From assembly GCA_000467715.1 (NCBI GenBank), contig AJFK01000026.1, positions 1 to 64,000 of the forward strand: DNA of 64,000 nucleotides, in the 5' to 3' direction. The stretch is from Hysterium pulicare CBS 123377. Its lineage: Eukaryota > Ascomycota > Dothideomycetes > Hysteriales > Hysteriaceae. Shown piece after piece: positions 46,671-59,460 of this stretch; position 1 is the stretch's first letter; every line of letters begins with the position of its first letter. Made by a program: the position numbers and the translations under genes. The notes beneath the pieces were generated by a model. That model saw only the letters and a program-made list of their open reading frames with translations. It did no database searches and was not told the origin of the DNA.

Positions 46671-48242
46671 TTGTGATGGATAAAACCTTCGAGGACTAAC
46701 GCAGTCAGTCGAGCCTATTTGAATCTTTAGTAACGGAATAGAGTAAGGGGATATCTGTTTGGTTGTAGAGCTCAAGCACACGAAAAAGAGCTTACGAATG
46801 ATGTACCGATGAGTAAAGCTTACAATTTGAAAAGGAGATTATATTGATTCAAAACCTTTCAGTATGCACCAGAAAGGTTTTCTGACATACGAAGGCTACT
46901 AAGAAGCCTCTACGCCAATATATTGGGTTTCCGCCTCCAGTACGAGGTCAGATGATGCCTACGCTGGATTAATTGTCATGTTTCGGCCTGTACACCTCTG
47001 TTGCGCATACACGAGATAGTAGTGCACATAGAAGGATTAGATCCCTAACAGAAAAAGGCCCCCAAGGATACATGATTAATGGCCTAGTATAAAAGGATTT
47101 AGTTATGGCGTCTCGAAAGTGACCTGCTTGTCAGCGAGGGTGGCCAAGCCATATCCGCCAATCGTATTCAGCTCATCTGAACAATACCTCTGCTCTATAC
47201 TGATAAGTCTTGTGCTTATCCTTGTCCATGTCATGATGTAGGTGCTGAAGACGACCGTTTCGAGTGGCCTCATACTGCCGTAAGCTTGGTCGCGTCCCTG
47301 CAACCACAAGGGACGAACAGCCGATGGGGTCTAGGCAGCTCGGTAAGAAAGAAGCTTCACAGAGAGCTCCCATTGCGATGATCGGGTCCCTTGAGCAGAT
47401 GGAGGTTGATGTTGGAATAAGCTGGGTGCACGAGAGATGTGAGGTGCAGTCGGAATGAGAGAGCTTACGCTGATCCTCGGCGATTTCGCCACACCTCAAA
47501 CCTGCGCAACCACTCTATTCATTCCTGTTAGCACCCAAACAAATCCTGTCCACCAACGCCTTTGTCCATGCCAGATATGCAGCATGATGGAATCACTTTG
47601 AGTTCACTAGCTATGCTTTCCTAGACCTGTTGACGATCGTGGGCATTTGACGCGAGCAAAGTAGCAGGGGCAATCTTTCAGCACACCTCATCCAGTCGAC
47701 AGCGACACGCGGCATGGTAGCCGCACGTGTCTCGCAGGATCACCCCGCATATTCAACGATATGGCTGACGGAGAAAGCTGTCACCTTAAACATGGCATGG
47801 CAAAACTTTCAGGTGGATTCGGCTTCGACGCGTTGTCCCCCCCGGCACCTTGATATGCATGTTCCAAAGGATGAAGGAATATGTGATAATGCAATCCGCC
47901 ACGAGGTAGTCTCTCGTATCTCCTGACATCTGACCACTTACCTTTGGCTGAAAATCAGGACGTGCGAAGCCTGTAGCATGCCTGTATTGTCGTATTGTCG
48001 CATAACGCTCGAAGGATGAGGGGCATCCAGTGTCATCAATGGAGGCCGAATCTCATCAACCGGCCTTATTCCGCCTTGTAGGATTCGATCTTGGACCCAA
48101 CGTGAGAAGTATGCATGAATTGGGCACTCTAGGGTCGGCGGGGACGTGATCTCTGAAGATTGTATAAACGTTAATTACCTTCAAACGACTTTCAGTAGTG
48201 TCTTCTCGTAGCGGGCGTAGTCTTTACAGAATCTTTACTCAT
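46671..48242. promoter_or_regulatory. Divergent promoter region between NRPS and aminotransferase genes
   Basis: This 1.57 kb separates the NRPS start (minus strand) from the aminotransferase start (plus strand), so it should hold both promoters. Several overlapping frames of 60-108 codons lie at 47100-47500 and 47714-47926 without motifs. TATAAAAGG at 47088-47096 on the plus strand is not followed by a credible gene nearby. I found no copy of the ATAAGCTTT motif seen between the UstYa-type genes. Confidence 0.45.
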
Positions 48243-49731
48243 ATGGCGCCTCATGCTTCAGATTACCCTCACGAGGGCGATCTCCCTTGGAAATCCTCCA
48301 CGCTCACTCGATATCATGCGGCGACCTCGTCAGAGGCAATTTTGAACGAGCAAGTGTACGCTGCTCACAATTACTCGCCTCTTCCCATTGTCATAGCGCG
48401 AGCCAAAGGCTGCTCGGTGTGGGATCCAGAAGGCAGACACTATCTAGATTTTGTATTAATCCAAAATCACGCCAAGTGACGATCTCTGACTTGTTATTCA
48501 GCTTTCTTCTTTCTCCTCTGTCAACCAAGGCCATTGCCATCCGGAGCTGGTTAAGGCGTTGACTGAGCAAGCTTCGAGATTGACACTCACGGGTAGAGCG
48601 TTCCATAACGACATCTTCCCTCAGTTCGCCAAATACGTAACGCAACTGTTCGGCTATGAAATGGTATTGCCTACCAGTACAGGAGCCGAAGCAGTCGAAA
48701 CAGCGATCAAGATTTCAAGGAAATGGGGGTATAAGGTAAAAGGCATACCGGAGAATGAAGCTATTGTACTGTCGGCGACAGATAATTTTCATGGACGTAC
48801 GGTAAGCTCTAAACACATGTTTACGGATGTCAAACGCGGTACCGGCTGATTGTACCCAAGATGACAGCAGTATCGCTTTCGAGCGACCCGTCTTGCCGCA
48901 ACCTATATGGCCCTCATCTACCAAACACAGGTCCCACGTGCCCAACAACTGGACATTCATTGCGATACAACTCGATCTCGGACATCCATGATGCGCTCGA
49001 AGTACATGGATCTCGAACTGCGTCACTTATATTGGAGCCTATTCAAGGGGAAGCCGGAACGGTCATTCCCGACGATGACTATCTGAAGGAAGTAAAAGCG
49101 CTTTGCGAGAAACATCAAGTGCTATTCATCTGCGATGAGGTCCAGACGGGTATAGCGCGAACGGGCCGTATGCTATGCTACGAGTGGAGTGGAATTAAGC
49201 CGGATATGGTGTTGCTTGGAAAGTCTCTGAGTGGTGGAATGCTCCCAGTCTCGTGTGTGCTCGGCTCCAAGGATGTGATGCTGACGGTGGAGCCCGGAAC
49301 TCATGGCTCGACTTTCGGCGGTAATCCGCTCGGATGTGCAGTGGCAATAAGGGCACTCGAGCTTATCGAAGAAGAAGGATTGATAGAGCGTGCTAACCAT
49401 ATGGGTGAACTTTTGCGAAGGGGCATCGCCGAACTTAGGCACCCCCTCATCAAATCCATCCGTGGCAAAGGACTCTTCAATGTTATGATGATTGATGAGA
49501 CGAAGCTTGGAGGAAATGATCTGTGGGCGCTCTGCTTGACTTTGAAGGACAAAGGACTTATCGTAAGTGTCTCTTGCCGCCATATCGCTGGTTACTAATG
49601 CTTCGTAGACGAAGACTGTACCGCCAAACATACTTCGTCTTGCTCCTCCTATTGTCATCACCGCAGCGGAGATGGCATCAGCCATCGACATAATATCTTC
49701 ATCCTTGACAGAACTGGCGGGTCAGGAATGA
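48243..49731 (+). CDS. Ornithine aminotransferase-like class III PLP aminotransferase
   Basis: Four exons, 48243-48452, 48502-48801, 48861-49562 and 49609-49731, give 444 residues, the normal size for ornithine delta-aminotransferase. All introns are GT-AG and phase 0. Family sequence runs throughout: [76 protein letters not shown] (the Asp that binds the PLP pyridine is about residue 262) and LLGKSLSGG with the Schiff-base Lys at about 291. [12 protein letters not shown] follows. Ornithine aminotransferase converts ornithine and 2-oxoglutarate to glutamate-5-semialdehyde and glutamate. As a paralogue placed head to head with an NRPS, it may make or consume an omega-amino building block; the substrate could differ from ornithine. 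No mitochondrial targeting peptide is obvious. Confidence 0.9.
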
Positions 49732-50500
49732 ATAGGCTGGGCCTATGGCCTCTTTCTCCTCCATGTAGCTAGTGTCTTAGTGGTGGGCGGGGATAGAGTG
49801 TTTGGGGTGAATTAGCGACGTTTATTTTGAATCTTGAATACGAATGTTTTTCCTGCCTAAAGGAGTTGGATCAGAGCTTGAGCTGGAATTCCGACTGCAC
49901 CTTAGACATTCACTATCTTATTCGCAGACTAACTCTAATTGGGGATGCGAATCTGCGCTAACCGCATTCGACTGATGTATAAGCGGACGGAAATACCCAG
50001 AACCCTCCACGATCATCGTTTTGCATGACTCGAACAAATCCCTGTTGTACAAGAATCCTGCCCCCAATGTCACTATGCCACCATCCTTTGGGCGGGGAAT
50101 ACTGAAATACGCACAATCGCAGGGGATGTAGCGCATGTAAGACCGAATTCAACTGCACGTTTGACGCACACCGCCTTGCTTGAAAGGATCTCCCACATGC
50201 TAAGAAGGCCAGAATCCGCTCACTTCCAGTTCGAAGTCGTCTTTCGCCAGGAAAGCTACCCGGTCTCGGCGTAAGCAATGAAGCAATGGAGGGTGGGTCG
50301 GGCCGGGGGTTAGAATAGCCGCAACAGCGTGTGCTGGTCCGAGCGTGAGATGTGCGGAACCTCACGTCAACTGAAGCCGCCCTCACTCCTCCTCGCAACA
50401 TCTTCCCAAGTCTGAGATCCGCCGAACAGCGCATGACTACCTTCATAGACGGTATCTACACCTTGCGGCCTCGGATGCCTCCATCCGGCACTTTGTAGCC
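49732..50500. other. Intergenic, promoter side of ABC transporter
   Basis: No convincing frame. A 162-codon minus-strand frame at 49958-50446 is Arg- and Ser-rich, without motifs, and looks like chance. Confidence 0.4.
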
Positions 50501-53500
50501 ATGAATTCTTCACACCTCTGCCCACCGGGTGCCGATGACCGATTCGGCCCCCAAATCGTGGGTTGCCGACAAGACTTTGATTTCACACTGCTTTTCGAGC
50601 AAAGCATTCTGTCGTTAGCACCCTCCGCGTTGCTTTTGGTGGTCTCCGTTCCGCGAATAGTTCAATTGTATGGTCGTGGGATCAAGACCGTTTCGACCCC
50701 ACTTCATGGCTTCAAACTAGTACACTTATCTCCATTACGAAACTCTTCTTGTACTGACCAAGGGTTTAGGCCGTCATAGTGTGTGCTGCATGCTTGCGAC
50801 TGGCGCTGCTGGTGCTCTGGATTGCTAATGGCAGCCGGCGAACTCGTGTTTCGGTCGCATCCACAGCGCTCTCATTCGTCTCGACGTTAACTCTTGCTGT
50901 GCTCTCGAGCTTTGAACATACTCGTTCTATACGCCCGTCCTTTATCTCGAATGTTTACTTCTTCTTCTCTACTTTGCTAGATCTTGCTCAGGCCAGAACG
51001 CTATGGCTCATCTCCGGGGATGGAAGTCTCGCTGCAGTCTTCACTTCATGCATAGCGTTCAATGTTATCATCTTATTTCTCGAGAGTGTAGAGAAGAGAT
51101 CCTTCCTCAAAGAACCCTATTGCGACTATCCGCCAGAGGCGTTGGGTGGTATCTTCAACAGAAGCGTATTTTGGTGGCTGAATGGTATCTTCATAGATGG
51201 GTATCGACGCGTGTTGAATCTTGGTGATCTTTTTGAAACGGACGAGGAGCTCTCTTCCCAGACTTTGCAAAACCGAATACGACTAACATGGCAGCGGTCA
51301 CGAAAGGAAGGGAACCATTCACTACTAATCACCACCCTTTCCTGCTTCAAAGGTTCTTTCTTGAAAATGGTCATTCCGCGACTATGTGTGAGCGCTCTCA
51401 AATTCTCGCAGCCGCTTTTGATCAACCGAGCGGTATCGTTGATATCCCAGCCTCGGATCCAGAACAACCGTAACATTGGTTACGGATTGATTGGAGCCAC
51501 CGCGTTGATCTACCTGGGTCTGGCCGTCGGTAATGCGAAGTACAAACATAAAACATACAGAGCAATTACCATGGTTCGAGGGGGGTTGATATCTCTCATA
51601 TCCGATGTCACACTTCTTCTCGATGCAGACTCCGTGAAAGAGTCTGCCGCAGTTACACTTATGAGTACTGATGTTGATCGAATCGTCGCTGGTCTTGAGT
51701 ACTCTGACTTTATCTGGGCATCTCCGATCGAAATTGCTGTTGCTCTTTATCTCCTAGATCGTGAACTCGGACTCCCTTGCCTCGTGCCGCTCGGTATTAG
51801 TCTAGGTATGTGCATAATGCAACTTCGCCTAATTGAACTTCTCACTCAAAATTCCTTTAGGATCTGCTGCGGCCGGTTTTTTCGTTGGCAAAGCGGCTAC
51901 TGAAGCTCAAAAGAACTGGGTAGATGCTGTCCAGAAAAGAGTCGGTATCACGGCTTCGATGCTGGGATCTATGAAAAGTGTCAAGATGATGGGCTTAACC
52001 GAACGATTTTCGAAGCAGATTCAGGCTCTTAAAATGCACGAGCTGAAAGAATCCAACAGATTCCGTAGGATCACAACAATGCGTAATGCTGTTAGTAAGT
52101 ACTCCTGAGTCAACATCGTCGAGCGGGAACATGGATGAGATGCTAAAACGTCCCACTAGGCAATTTCTCCTTCATTATGGCTCCTGCATTGACCGTCAGT
52201 TTTGTATCAATACTCTTGAAGCTCTGGATACTTACTATCGTCAGTTCGCTGTGTACTCTGCCGTCTATCTCTCATCTACCACTTCGCCATTCAACCCAGC
52301 ATCTGCCTTCACGTCTTTGTCCATCATAGCATTACTCAGTCAGTCAGTTCAATGGTGGGTCATTGCGTTATTCACCTTTCAAGCTTCGCTCGGTTGTTAC
52401 GAGAGAATTCAAAAGTATCTGCTCTCAGAAATTCGAAAAGACCAAAGACTTCTCAATAAATCTTTAGAAGATCTATCCGAGAGCGATCATAAAAACCCAG
52501 CAAACCCCCAGTCTTTCGAAAAGCCAGCAATGAACGACCACGAACACGACAAAGCCCTCAACGAGTTGATGATAAGAGTTAACGACGGAAGTTTTGCATT
52601 CTCTGCCGACAAGCAACCCATTCTCAAAAACATCAATATACACGTAAAACCTGGTACGTTGACCATGATCATTGGGCCGGTTGGCTCTGGTAAATCCACA
52701 TTACTCAAAGCGCTACTCGGAGAGATACCCTCGATGGATGGTGCAGTCTATACAGCTACCCGGGAGATTGGATACTGCAGCCAAGAACCTTGGCTTCCAA
52801 ACGTCACGATACGACAAGCCATAATTGGAATTTGTGATTTCGAAGAAGGCTGGTATAATACCGTCGTCCATGCCTCTACCTTGGATGAAGATCTCAACCA
52901 ACTCGCCGAGAGCGATAAAACAGTAGTTGGAAGCAAAGGCGTGTCCCTCAGTGGTGGCCAAAAGCAAAGACTTGCCCTTGCCCGAGCCGTCTACTCTCGA
53001 AAGCGTCTCTTGTTATTGGACGACGTCCTCAGTGGCCTAGATGGGAAGACCGAGCAAGCTGTATTCCAACGTCTCTTCGGCAGAGAAGGTTTATGTCGGG
53101 AACAAGGCATTGCCGTTCTAATAGCCACCCATGCAGTGAAATATCTGCAGTACGCGGACCACATTCTTGCCTTAAACAAAGATGGAACAGTTGCGGAGCA
53201 AGGCAGTTTTGAGGAGCTACGTTCGCATAGCAGCTTCATAACAGATTCACTAGAACATAGTGTGGAGAAGCCAGAAAACCAGAAAGAAAGAGAGGTGGAT
53301 GCTCCCACTCCCAAGAAGGCTCCGACAAAATCCGAGAAAGAGATGAAGGCAAGACTGGCAGGTGATCTCAAGATCTACGGCTATTATGCAAAAGCAGTCG
53401 GTTGGATTCTCATTTGCTATCTTTGCACTCAAGCGACAACCACGTTTCTCATGAAGTTCCCCGACGTCTGGTTGCGCTGGTGGTCTTCTGCTGAGTCAAA

Positions 53501-55259
53501 CCATCCTGGACAACGCACCAGGTTCTATCTGGGAATATATTGCATGTTTGCAGGTCTTGCTCTTTGTAGCATGGTGGTCGGTATTCTAACTCTTTTCACT
53601 GGCGTAATGCCAAGAGCAAGTGCACGACTCCATAGACGTCTTTTAGATACGGTCATGAACGCCCCATATGCATTCTTAGCGGCCACGGATTCCGGCGTTA
53701 TCCTCAATAGGTAATTATGCCGTTCTCGACTACAGAGTTTCTGCTAATGGGTCCCAAGATTCAGTCAAGACATGTCTCTCATCGACATGCAACTCCCAAC
53801 CGCTCTCCTACAAACCGCCGATGGATTCATGGTCTGTATCGCGCAGACTATCCTAATCGCGACTTCTTCCAAGTTCGTGGCTACCTTCATTCCTGCCACA
53901 ATTTTCGTCTTGTATCTACTCCAACGCTTTTATCTCCGCACTTCACGGCAAATCCGGCTCCTCGATCTAGAGACCAAGTCTCCTATGTACTCGCACTTCC
54001 TTGAAACGCTCTCTGGCTTGCCTACAATCCGCGCCTTCAACTGGCAATCTGCATGGGATGAACGAAGCCGCGAATTACTTGATCGTTCCCAGCGACCTGT
54101 TTATCTCCTCTACTGCATCCAGCGATGGCTTGGTTTCGCGTTAGACTGCATGGTTGCTACGTTTGCTATAGCTATTATTACCCTGGCTACTCAACTTAAT
54201 CAAAGTACTTCTAGCTCCGGCGGAGCCTTGGGGGTTGCTCTCGTCAATCTCATCACTCTCAGCAACATGCTGTCGTATCTTATCCGTGCGTGGACAGATC
54301 TAGAGACTTCCATCGGCGCTGTGCTACGCGTCCGTGACTTTGAATCTTCCACTCCTTCTGAGATTCTCATCAGCGAGTCCCATGATCCGCCTGATGCTGC
54401 CTGGCCTCATAAAGGCGCTATTGAATTTCGAAACGTCGATGTCTCTTATGGCAGTCCCTCCACAGATCCCTCTGACCCTGACACTTCTACATCTCCTGTT
54501 CTCAAAGACATCAGTCTTTCCATTTCCTCAGGCTCACACATCGGCATTTGTGGTCGCACGGGTAGCGGCAAATCATCGTTTCTCCTAACCCTTTTCCGCC
54601 TCACGGACATCACATCAGGGTCCCTGATCATCGACGATGTCGACATCTCAACTCTTCGCCGGTCCGCATTACGCGAGCGCCTCATTGCTATCCCACAGAC
54701 GCCTGAGCTATTCCCTGGAACTCTTCGTTCCAACTTGGACCCCTTAGAGTGCTGCACGGATACAGAATTGGAAGCAGCTCTGAAGAAGGTAGAGTTATGG
54801 GATACTGTGGACGCTAGGGGTGGTCTGAATGTCGAGGCAGATAAAACGCCGCTAAGTCATGGTGAACGTCAGCTTTTTGCCTTGGCTTGTGCACTTCTTA
54901 GGCGAAGGCACCGTCATCCATCTACGTCCGGCCTTGAAGAGAACCTCGAGACGGAAAGAAGTGGAGGCATACTTGTCCTCGATGAACCTACTGCCTCTGT
55001 GGATGCCGATACGGAACTTCGTATTTCGCAGATCGTGCGTGAGGAGTTCCAACACTGGACGGTGTTGAGCGTGGCACATCGATTGAGCACGATTCGGGGA
55101 TGCGATATGGTTGTTGTTATGGATGGTGGTCGAATAGTTGAATGCGGGAAGCCGGATGAGCTTGAGAAGATGGAAGGAAGTGTGTGGAGTTCTATGGTGC
55201 TGAGGGTGGGACGGGAGGAGAAAGAAGATCCGGATAAGATTGAGAGGATCCCTAGATAG
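50501..55259 (+). CDS. ABCC (MRP)-type full ABC transporter
   Basis: Six exons, 50501-50719, 50770-51805, 51861-52094, 52160-52194, 52245-53710 and 53759-55259, give 1,496 residues with consistent phases. The N terminus (CPPGADDRFGPQIVGC, then DFTLLFEQSILSL) is the usual start of fungal ABCC proteins and opens the TMD0 region. NBD1 has the Walker A loop GPVGSGKSTLL, signature LSGGQKQR and Walker B LLLLDDVLSGLD, with Asp in place of the catalytic Glu, as is common in ABCC NBD1. NBD2 has GRTGSGKSS, a degenerate signature LSHGERQ and ILVLDEPTASVD with the Glu present. The fourth exon is only 35 bases (NFSFIMAPALT). It should export conjugates or the cluster's peptide product across the plasma or vacuolar membrane, and may give self-protection. 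It lies next to the aminotransferase gene on the same strand. Confidence 0.92.
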
Positions 55260-55470
55260 GGTTCATCGCCCAAGGATCACGTGTTTAGCTAAGAAAGATA
55301 TTATTGCTAAGGTGATTTGCTCTGTGGCAAAGGTATCATCATCGTTCTTTCTCACATGGTGTCCTCATCTTAATGAACTTTCCCATTTGAGGAATGTGGT
55401 TTTAAATTAATGCTACGGTGGCAGTGAGGTGATTTTCTACGTAACCATTTTGACTTCACCACATGTCTTT

Positions 55471-56097
55471 CTAGCGAGTACGTCCCTGAAGCCTATTCGC
55501 AATATCGCTAACGTAGCTATTAGTAGCACCCTCCCCGTTACTCAAATTCTTCTTGTCCAAGATCCCCGAATTATAAAGCCGCAAAGCCTCATAAATAGTG
55601 GCAGCAGTATCAGCATCATCAAGTTGTTTCAGATTCCCCTTATAATGCTGTGTACCAGCATTCACCATAGAAGTAATGTCGCTCTATACCAAGTCAGTCA
55701 TAAAAAATCCTCTAATATATCCTACGCTACTCGCCAGCGATCGGTGTTCCTGAAAATAGAAGTGCAAACTTACTTGACTCAACCCATGCTTTCCCGGATA
55801 CCCATTACTCCCAATACACTGCATCAGCCCAGCTGTCTTCGTGCCATCTTGATTGACCGTCGTTTTCACACCTACATCCCCGTCGCTCTCTTGCATGATA
55901 ATGCACAGAATAACCCTCTCCTCGACGCCGATCTTTGCCGCTTCGTAGATCGCTGATTTGATGTGTGCGACGTCGCTGGTGGTGTCGCCCATCGATTTCA
56001 TGTCGTTTTCGTTCAGCGCGAAAAGAGTATCGAAGTCTTTCCAGGCGGATTTGGGAGGGAAATCGGAGGGGGGGCCGGAGTAGGTTATCCAGGTCAT
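55471..56097 (-). CDS. Lysozyme-like (transglycosylase-fold) fungal protein
   Basis: Two exons, 56097-55774 and 55683-55471, give 178 residues; the intron (GTAAGT...TATAG) joins GKHGLSQ to SDITSMVN. The central block RVILCIIMQESDGDVGV has a Glu at about residue 70, placed like the catalytic Glu of SLT-type lysozyme folds. It is followed by TAGLMQCIGSNGYPG and ALRLYNSG, which parallel the GLMQ and YN(S/G)G motifs of that fold. The protein starts MTWITYSGPPSDFPP and has no signal peptide, so its substrate and location are uncertain. Related proteins are common in filamentous ascomycetes and are often expressed as small soluble proteins. No link to the NRPS is evident. Confidence 0.75.
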
Positions 56098-57145
56098 TTT
56101 AGGAATTCGGAAGGGTGGGCGGAGTAGGGAGTTTGATTGATGCTTTGGTGCTGGGAAATGGAAGTGGATTGAATATGTGGGGAATTTGGTAGATTGCGTG
56201 GTGGTAGACCGGGTTTATATAGAGATTCTTAAAGGGACGGATTCCATCTTGATGACTTTTAGGCCTTCGACGTCGATTATGTTTGCTGCCAATTTGGATT
56301 TTCATCTTCCTTAATCCTGACCGAAAACCTAGGGTTTAGTGCAGTATGTGATTGGTACTTTTCCCATTGTAATGTAAATTCAGCTAAAGAAGTTGCGGTC
56401 AGGATTATGGTTACCCTGTAATGAGGAGTATGGCGCGAGGGAAGGCATGCAGATCTAGGTAGCAGAAGGCATGTGGCAAACCGGCAATATGCCAATGGAG
56501 CACTGACCAACGCATAGTTGTTCTGCATATGTTATGGGTATCCCATCGATGAATCAAGCCTAACAGGTAAATGGCGTATGACGGTAGGCGGTGTTCGCCT
56601 CTGATTGAGCGGACTTGCGAAGGTACATTCCCGAAATAGTGCTAAGGTGCGAACAGGGGAAAGCCCTATATAAACGTTGCGTTTCAATTCCGATTGGATC
56701 GCAGTATCGAGGGACTGGGATGGAGGTCAGCAGCAGTAAGCTTACTAATCGATAGAGTCACGTGTTCGGCTGAAAAGTACTGAAAGGGGAACGGATTTTG
56801 CGCTATACATTGCTCATGATATTAGAGTATGGACTAAGAAGGCCAAGTCTTTGACTAACTAAGCCTTATGGTCAAATGAGGCTGGATCTTGCGAGCGTAA
56901 TGTTAATATGGATAAAGAGAGATATATGACTAGTTATCAATTAGTAAGCGAAGACGGTACGCATAGTGAGCTGATATGCAGTGTTCCGGACTAAAAGGTA
57001 ATAATGCCTCCAACAATTTGCAAGATTGGAACCAAGGCCAAAAGAGTCATGTGATCTTGATGGTTTTACATCGCGAGTAACTTACAACATACAACATGAT
57101 AAGTTGCGAGTACATACCTATACATACCATACTTTGACCTTGATT
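56098..57145. other. Intergenic, no gene seen
   Basis: This 1 kb holds the promoter of the lysozyme-like gene and the 3' flank of the PI-PLC-like gene. Frames of up to 83 codons are unconvincing. Confidence 0.45.
56214..56221 (-). promoter_or_regulatory. TATA box of the lysozyme-like gene
   Basis: TATATAAA reads on the minus strand about 117 bases upstream of the ATG at 56097, a usual distance for a fungal TATA-dependent promoter. Confidence 0.5.
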
Positions 57146-58397
57146 CTATTCCAGCATCGAATTCTTACACCAAGATGGAGCAGTAAGCGGATTACACCTA
57201 GCAACGATTCCGCCCTCAATCTGCACCACATAATCCCAATCATACCTGACCGCCATTCCATACTGTGGGAAATCAGTGCTGACAACCTGCGCTCCGCTTT
57301 TAAACGCCGAGTCTCTCATAGTCGTATTCTTTTGAACAACCGTATCTATGGGCTCGTCGGCTCGAGTCCGAACAATATAACCCTTCTTGACAAGACGTTG
57401 GATCTCGGGTAGGTCGGCGCCTGTTGGAGTATTGTGCTTGATGAAAGCTCCATCAGCTTCTCCCTCGAGCGAGTTAGTCCAGACGGTGCGGTTTTGAAGG
57501 GATTCGTGCTCGTTGGCGCGGTAGAGGTTGCGGTAGTTATTCGGATCGGTGTTATTGGGTTCATTGTCGAAGTAGAACATGAATTTCCCACGTGCGACAT
57601 CTAATGTAGGCCATCCATGTTTTAGGATAGATTGCTCGAGGGTCAAGTTATCTTTGCGTACGTCGTCGGCGGTGAGGAGCTTATTGGCCGGTAGGACGGA
57701 TTTGATTTCGTTGTCAACTTCCAGAAGTTGGGTTAGGTTCCAACTTTTGGCTTCTTCGGCGCATACGCCGCCGATAGGGCATAATTCGGCATCGGTCTTA
57801 AGCTCAAGATCAATCAAAATGGGTAGATGTTTTGGATTTGCGTCGGACCATAATCTCAGCTCTTGGAGGCACTCGATAAAAGTATGGCACACGGAATTGG
57901 TATCCATGTCAGTGACGTGGAAAACTTTGAAGCCCGGCTTATACCAGTTGGGGTCATGGAATGGAACCGTATCGTTGGTGAGGTTGGAGAGTCTCCAGAT
58001 TAAAGGATTGCCGTATAATCCGCCTTTCAGGTCGGAGTGCAGATCGAGCTCGAGTGAACGAACGGATTGATGATTCAATTGATCTGAAAGCCTCGAATGA
58101 GAATAGTAGTAGTCTTGCGGAGATGGCACAATCGCTTCAAATACGGCGCGTTCGTTTAAAGAAATTTCACGATGGTAGCTATTGTGGGTGCCGACGACTT
58201 GAATGTGGTTCATGCGGAGCTCGCTAGATGCATTTACGGGGTTTGCGGACGTCGTTTGGACGCCATCTAAGGTGTCGTGAGATCACATAGGGTTTCATCA
58301 TGAGCATTGTGCTTACAGGTCATCGCCAGGGCGGAAACCTACCGAAGTTAATAGAAACCTCAAGACTGAGAATCAAGCTTACCAGAATTCCATACAT
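57146..58397 (-). CDS. Secreted Ca2+-dependent phosphoinositide phospholipase C-like protein
   Basis: Two exons, 58397-58343 and 58266-57146, give 391 residues. The start at 58397 yields a compact signal peptide (MYGILVSLILSLEVSI); an earlier in-frame ATG near 58496 would add about 33 residues including another hydrophobic stretch. The intron (GTAGGT...CCTTAG) joins in phase 1 to DGVQTTSANP. The catalytic barrel begins NHIQVVGTHNSYH, with a His placed as in PI-PLC active sites, and continues SLELDLHSD, FKVFHVTDMDTN, LPILIDLELKTD, GKFMFYFDNE and VVSTDFPQYG. These blocks match the Ca2+-dependent PI-PLC-like family of bacteria and fungi. It probably acts outside the cell on phosphoinositides or glycosyl-PI. 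Several NxT/S sequons fit secretion. Confidence 0.85.
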
Positions 58398-59460
58398 TGT
58401 GGACGACGCGTCTTCGTAAGGTTGGAGGTATATCAATTTAAGTCCAACAAAGACCAGAATGAAGGTAATGGCAGCATACCGCACCTTAAATATCATGATT
58501 TACCTCTTTATCACGGCAGAATTCATCCGATGAAGAGAGCGACGTTAAAATAGAAGTATAATCATATGGCCGGTTAAACTACATTATACATGGACTCGGA
58601 GTGTGTAAAGCCTCGTCTAAATCCCCCAAGCGGAGTTCTTTGCGAGCGTGCCGGTATGACGTATTTCAAAGCACGCGACGCGCCGGAGGATCATAACGTG
58701 GGCGGGGCTGTTCCTCAACGTTCCGACGGGAGCGCCATCAACACCAACTTTCCTTATCCCAACTTCACCTCTTTTTTGATGTCTCGTCTCCTTAAATAAC
58801 GACCAAAAATTTCTTTATTGAATGTCTTCGTCCTGTGATCAACATTCCGGACATGGAGCAAAGGTTTTTCGATATCTGCAGATGGCCCCTGCTAGACTCG
58901 CAAGAGGCGGCGTAAGGGAACATTTATCATGTGATTGATATCTCATGGAAAGCCAGGGGTATGGAAACCTTATATTATAAATAATGTTGCTAACGAAGCG
59001 TTATGAACTTGGGGCTGATTAGCATGTGTGCCAGGCTATAGCTTCTCCGGGAAGTAGATAGTGAGGCTGCATACGTCTGCATGGGTAAAATCATGGAACA
59101 AGTTCAGTTTAAGGAATAGTACTTACTGACTTCGATCATGAAGGCATAGCCCTGTGGCCCCAAACTGGAAACTTGCCATAAATGGAACAGCCCCCACGAT
59201 TCAAACTGCCCCGCTTGTGGGTGTCGCAAGTTATACATAAGCACACGCCCTTCGAACTCGATTTGCACTCTCAGTCAGTTCCGGCTACAATAGTAACCAA
59301 TACTACTCAACTGACCTCCACAAAAGGATCCTTCGTGCTATCTGATCGCGTTTGTTTCGAAACAGACGTATTCAATTGGCAATGCAGCGAGAAACTGGGA
59401 AGCTTACACGACTGCTGGCTGCTGCCATGCAGTACACAAAGCAATGAAAGCCGCTCTTAG
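58398..59460. other. Intergenic, no supported gene
   Basis: It contains the PI-PLC-like promoter. Two plus-strand frames, 58590-58799 (69 codons) and 59182-59460 (92 codons), have ATG starts but no motif. The N-terminal half expected for the HET remnant that follows is not present in any frame here. Confidence 0.4.

Noticed and set aside
47103-47499. Frames on both strands and a TATAAAAGG in the NRPS-aminotransferase gap
   Set aside because: The ATG after the TATA box meets a stop after five codons, and the other frames overlap each other without motifs. Treated as promoter DNA.
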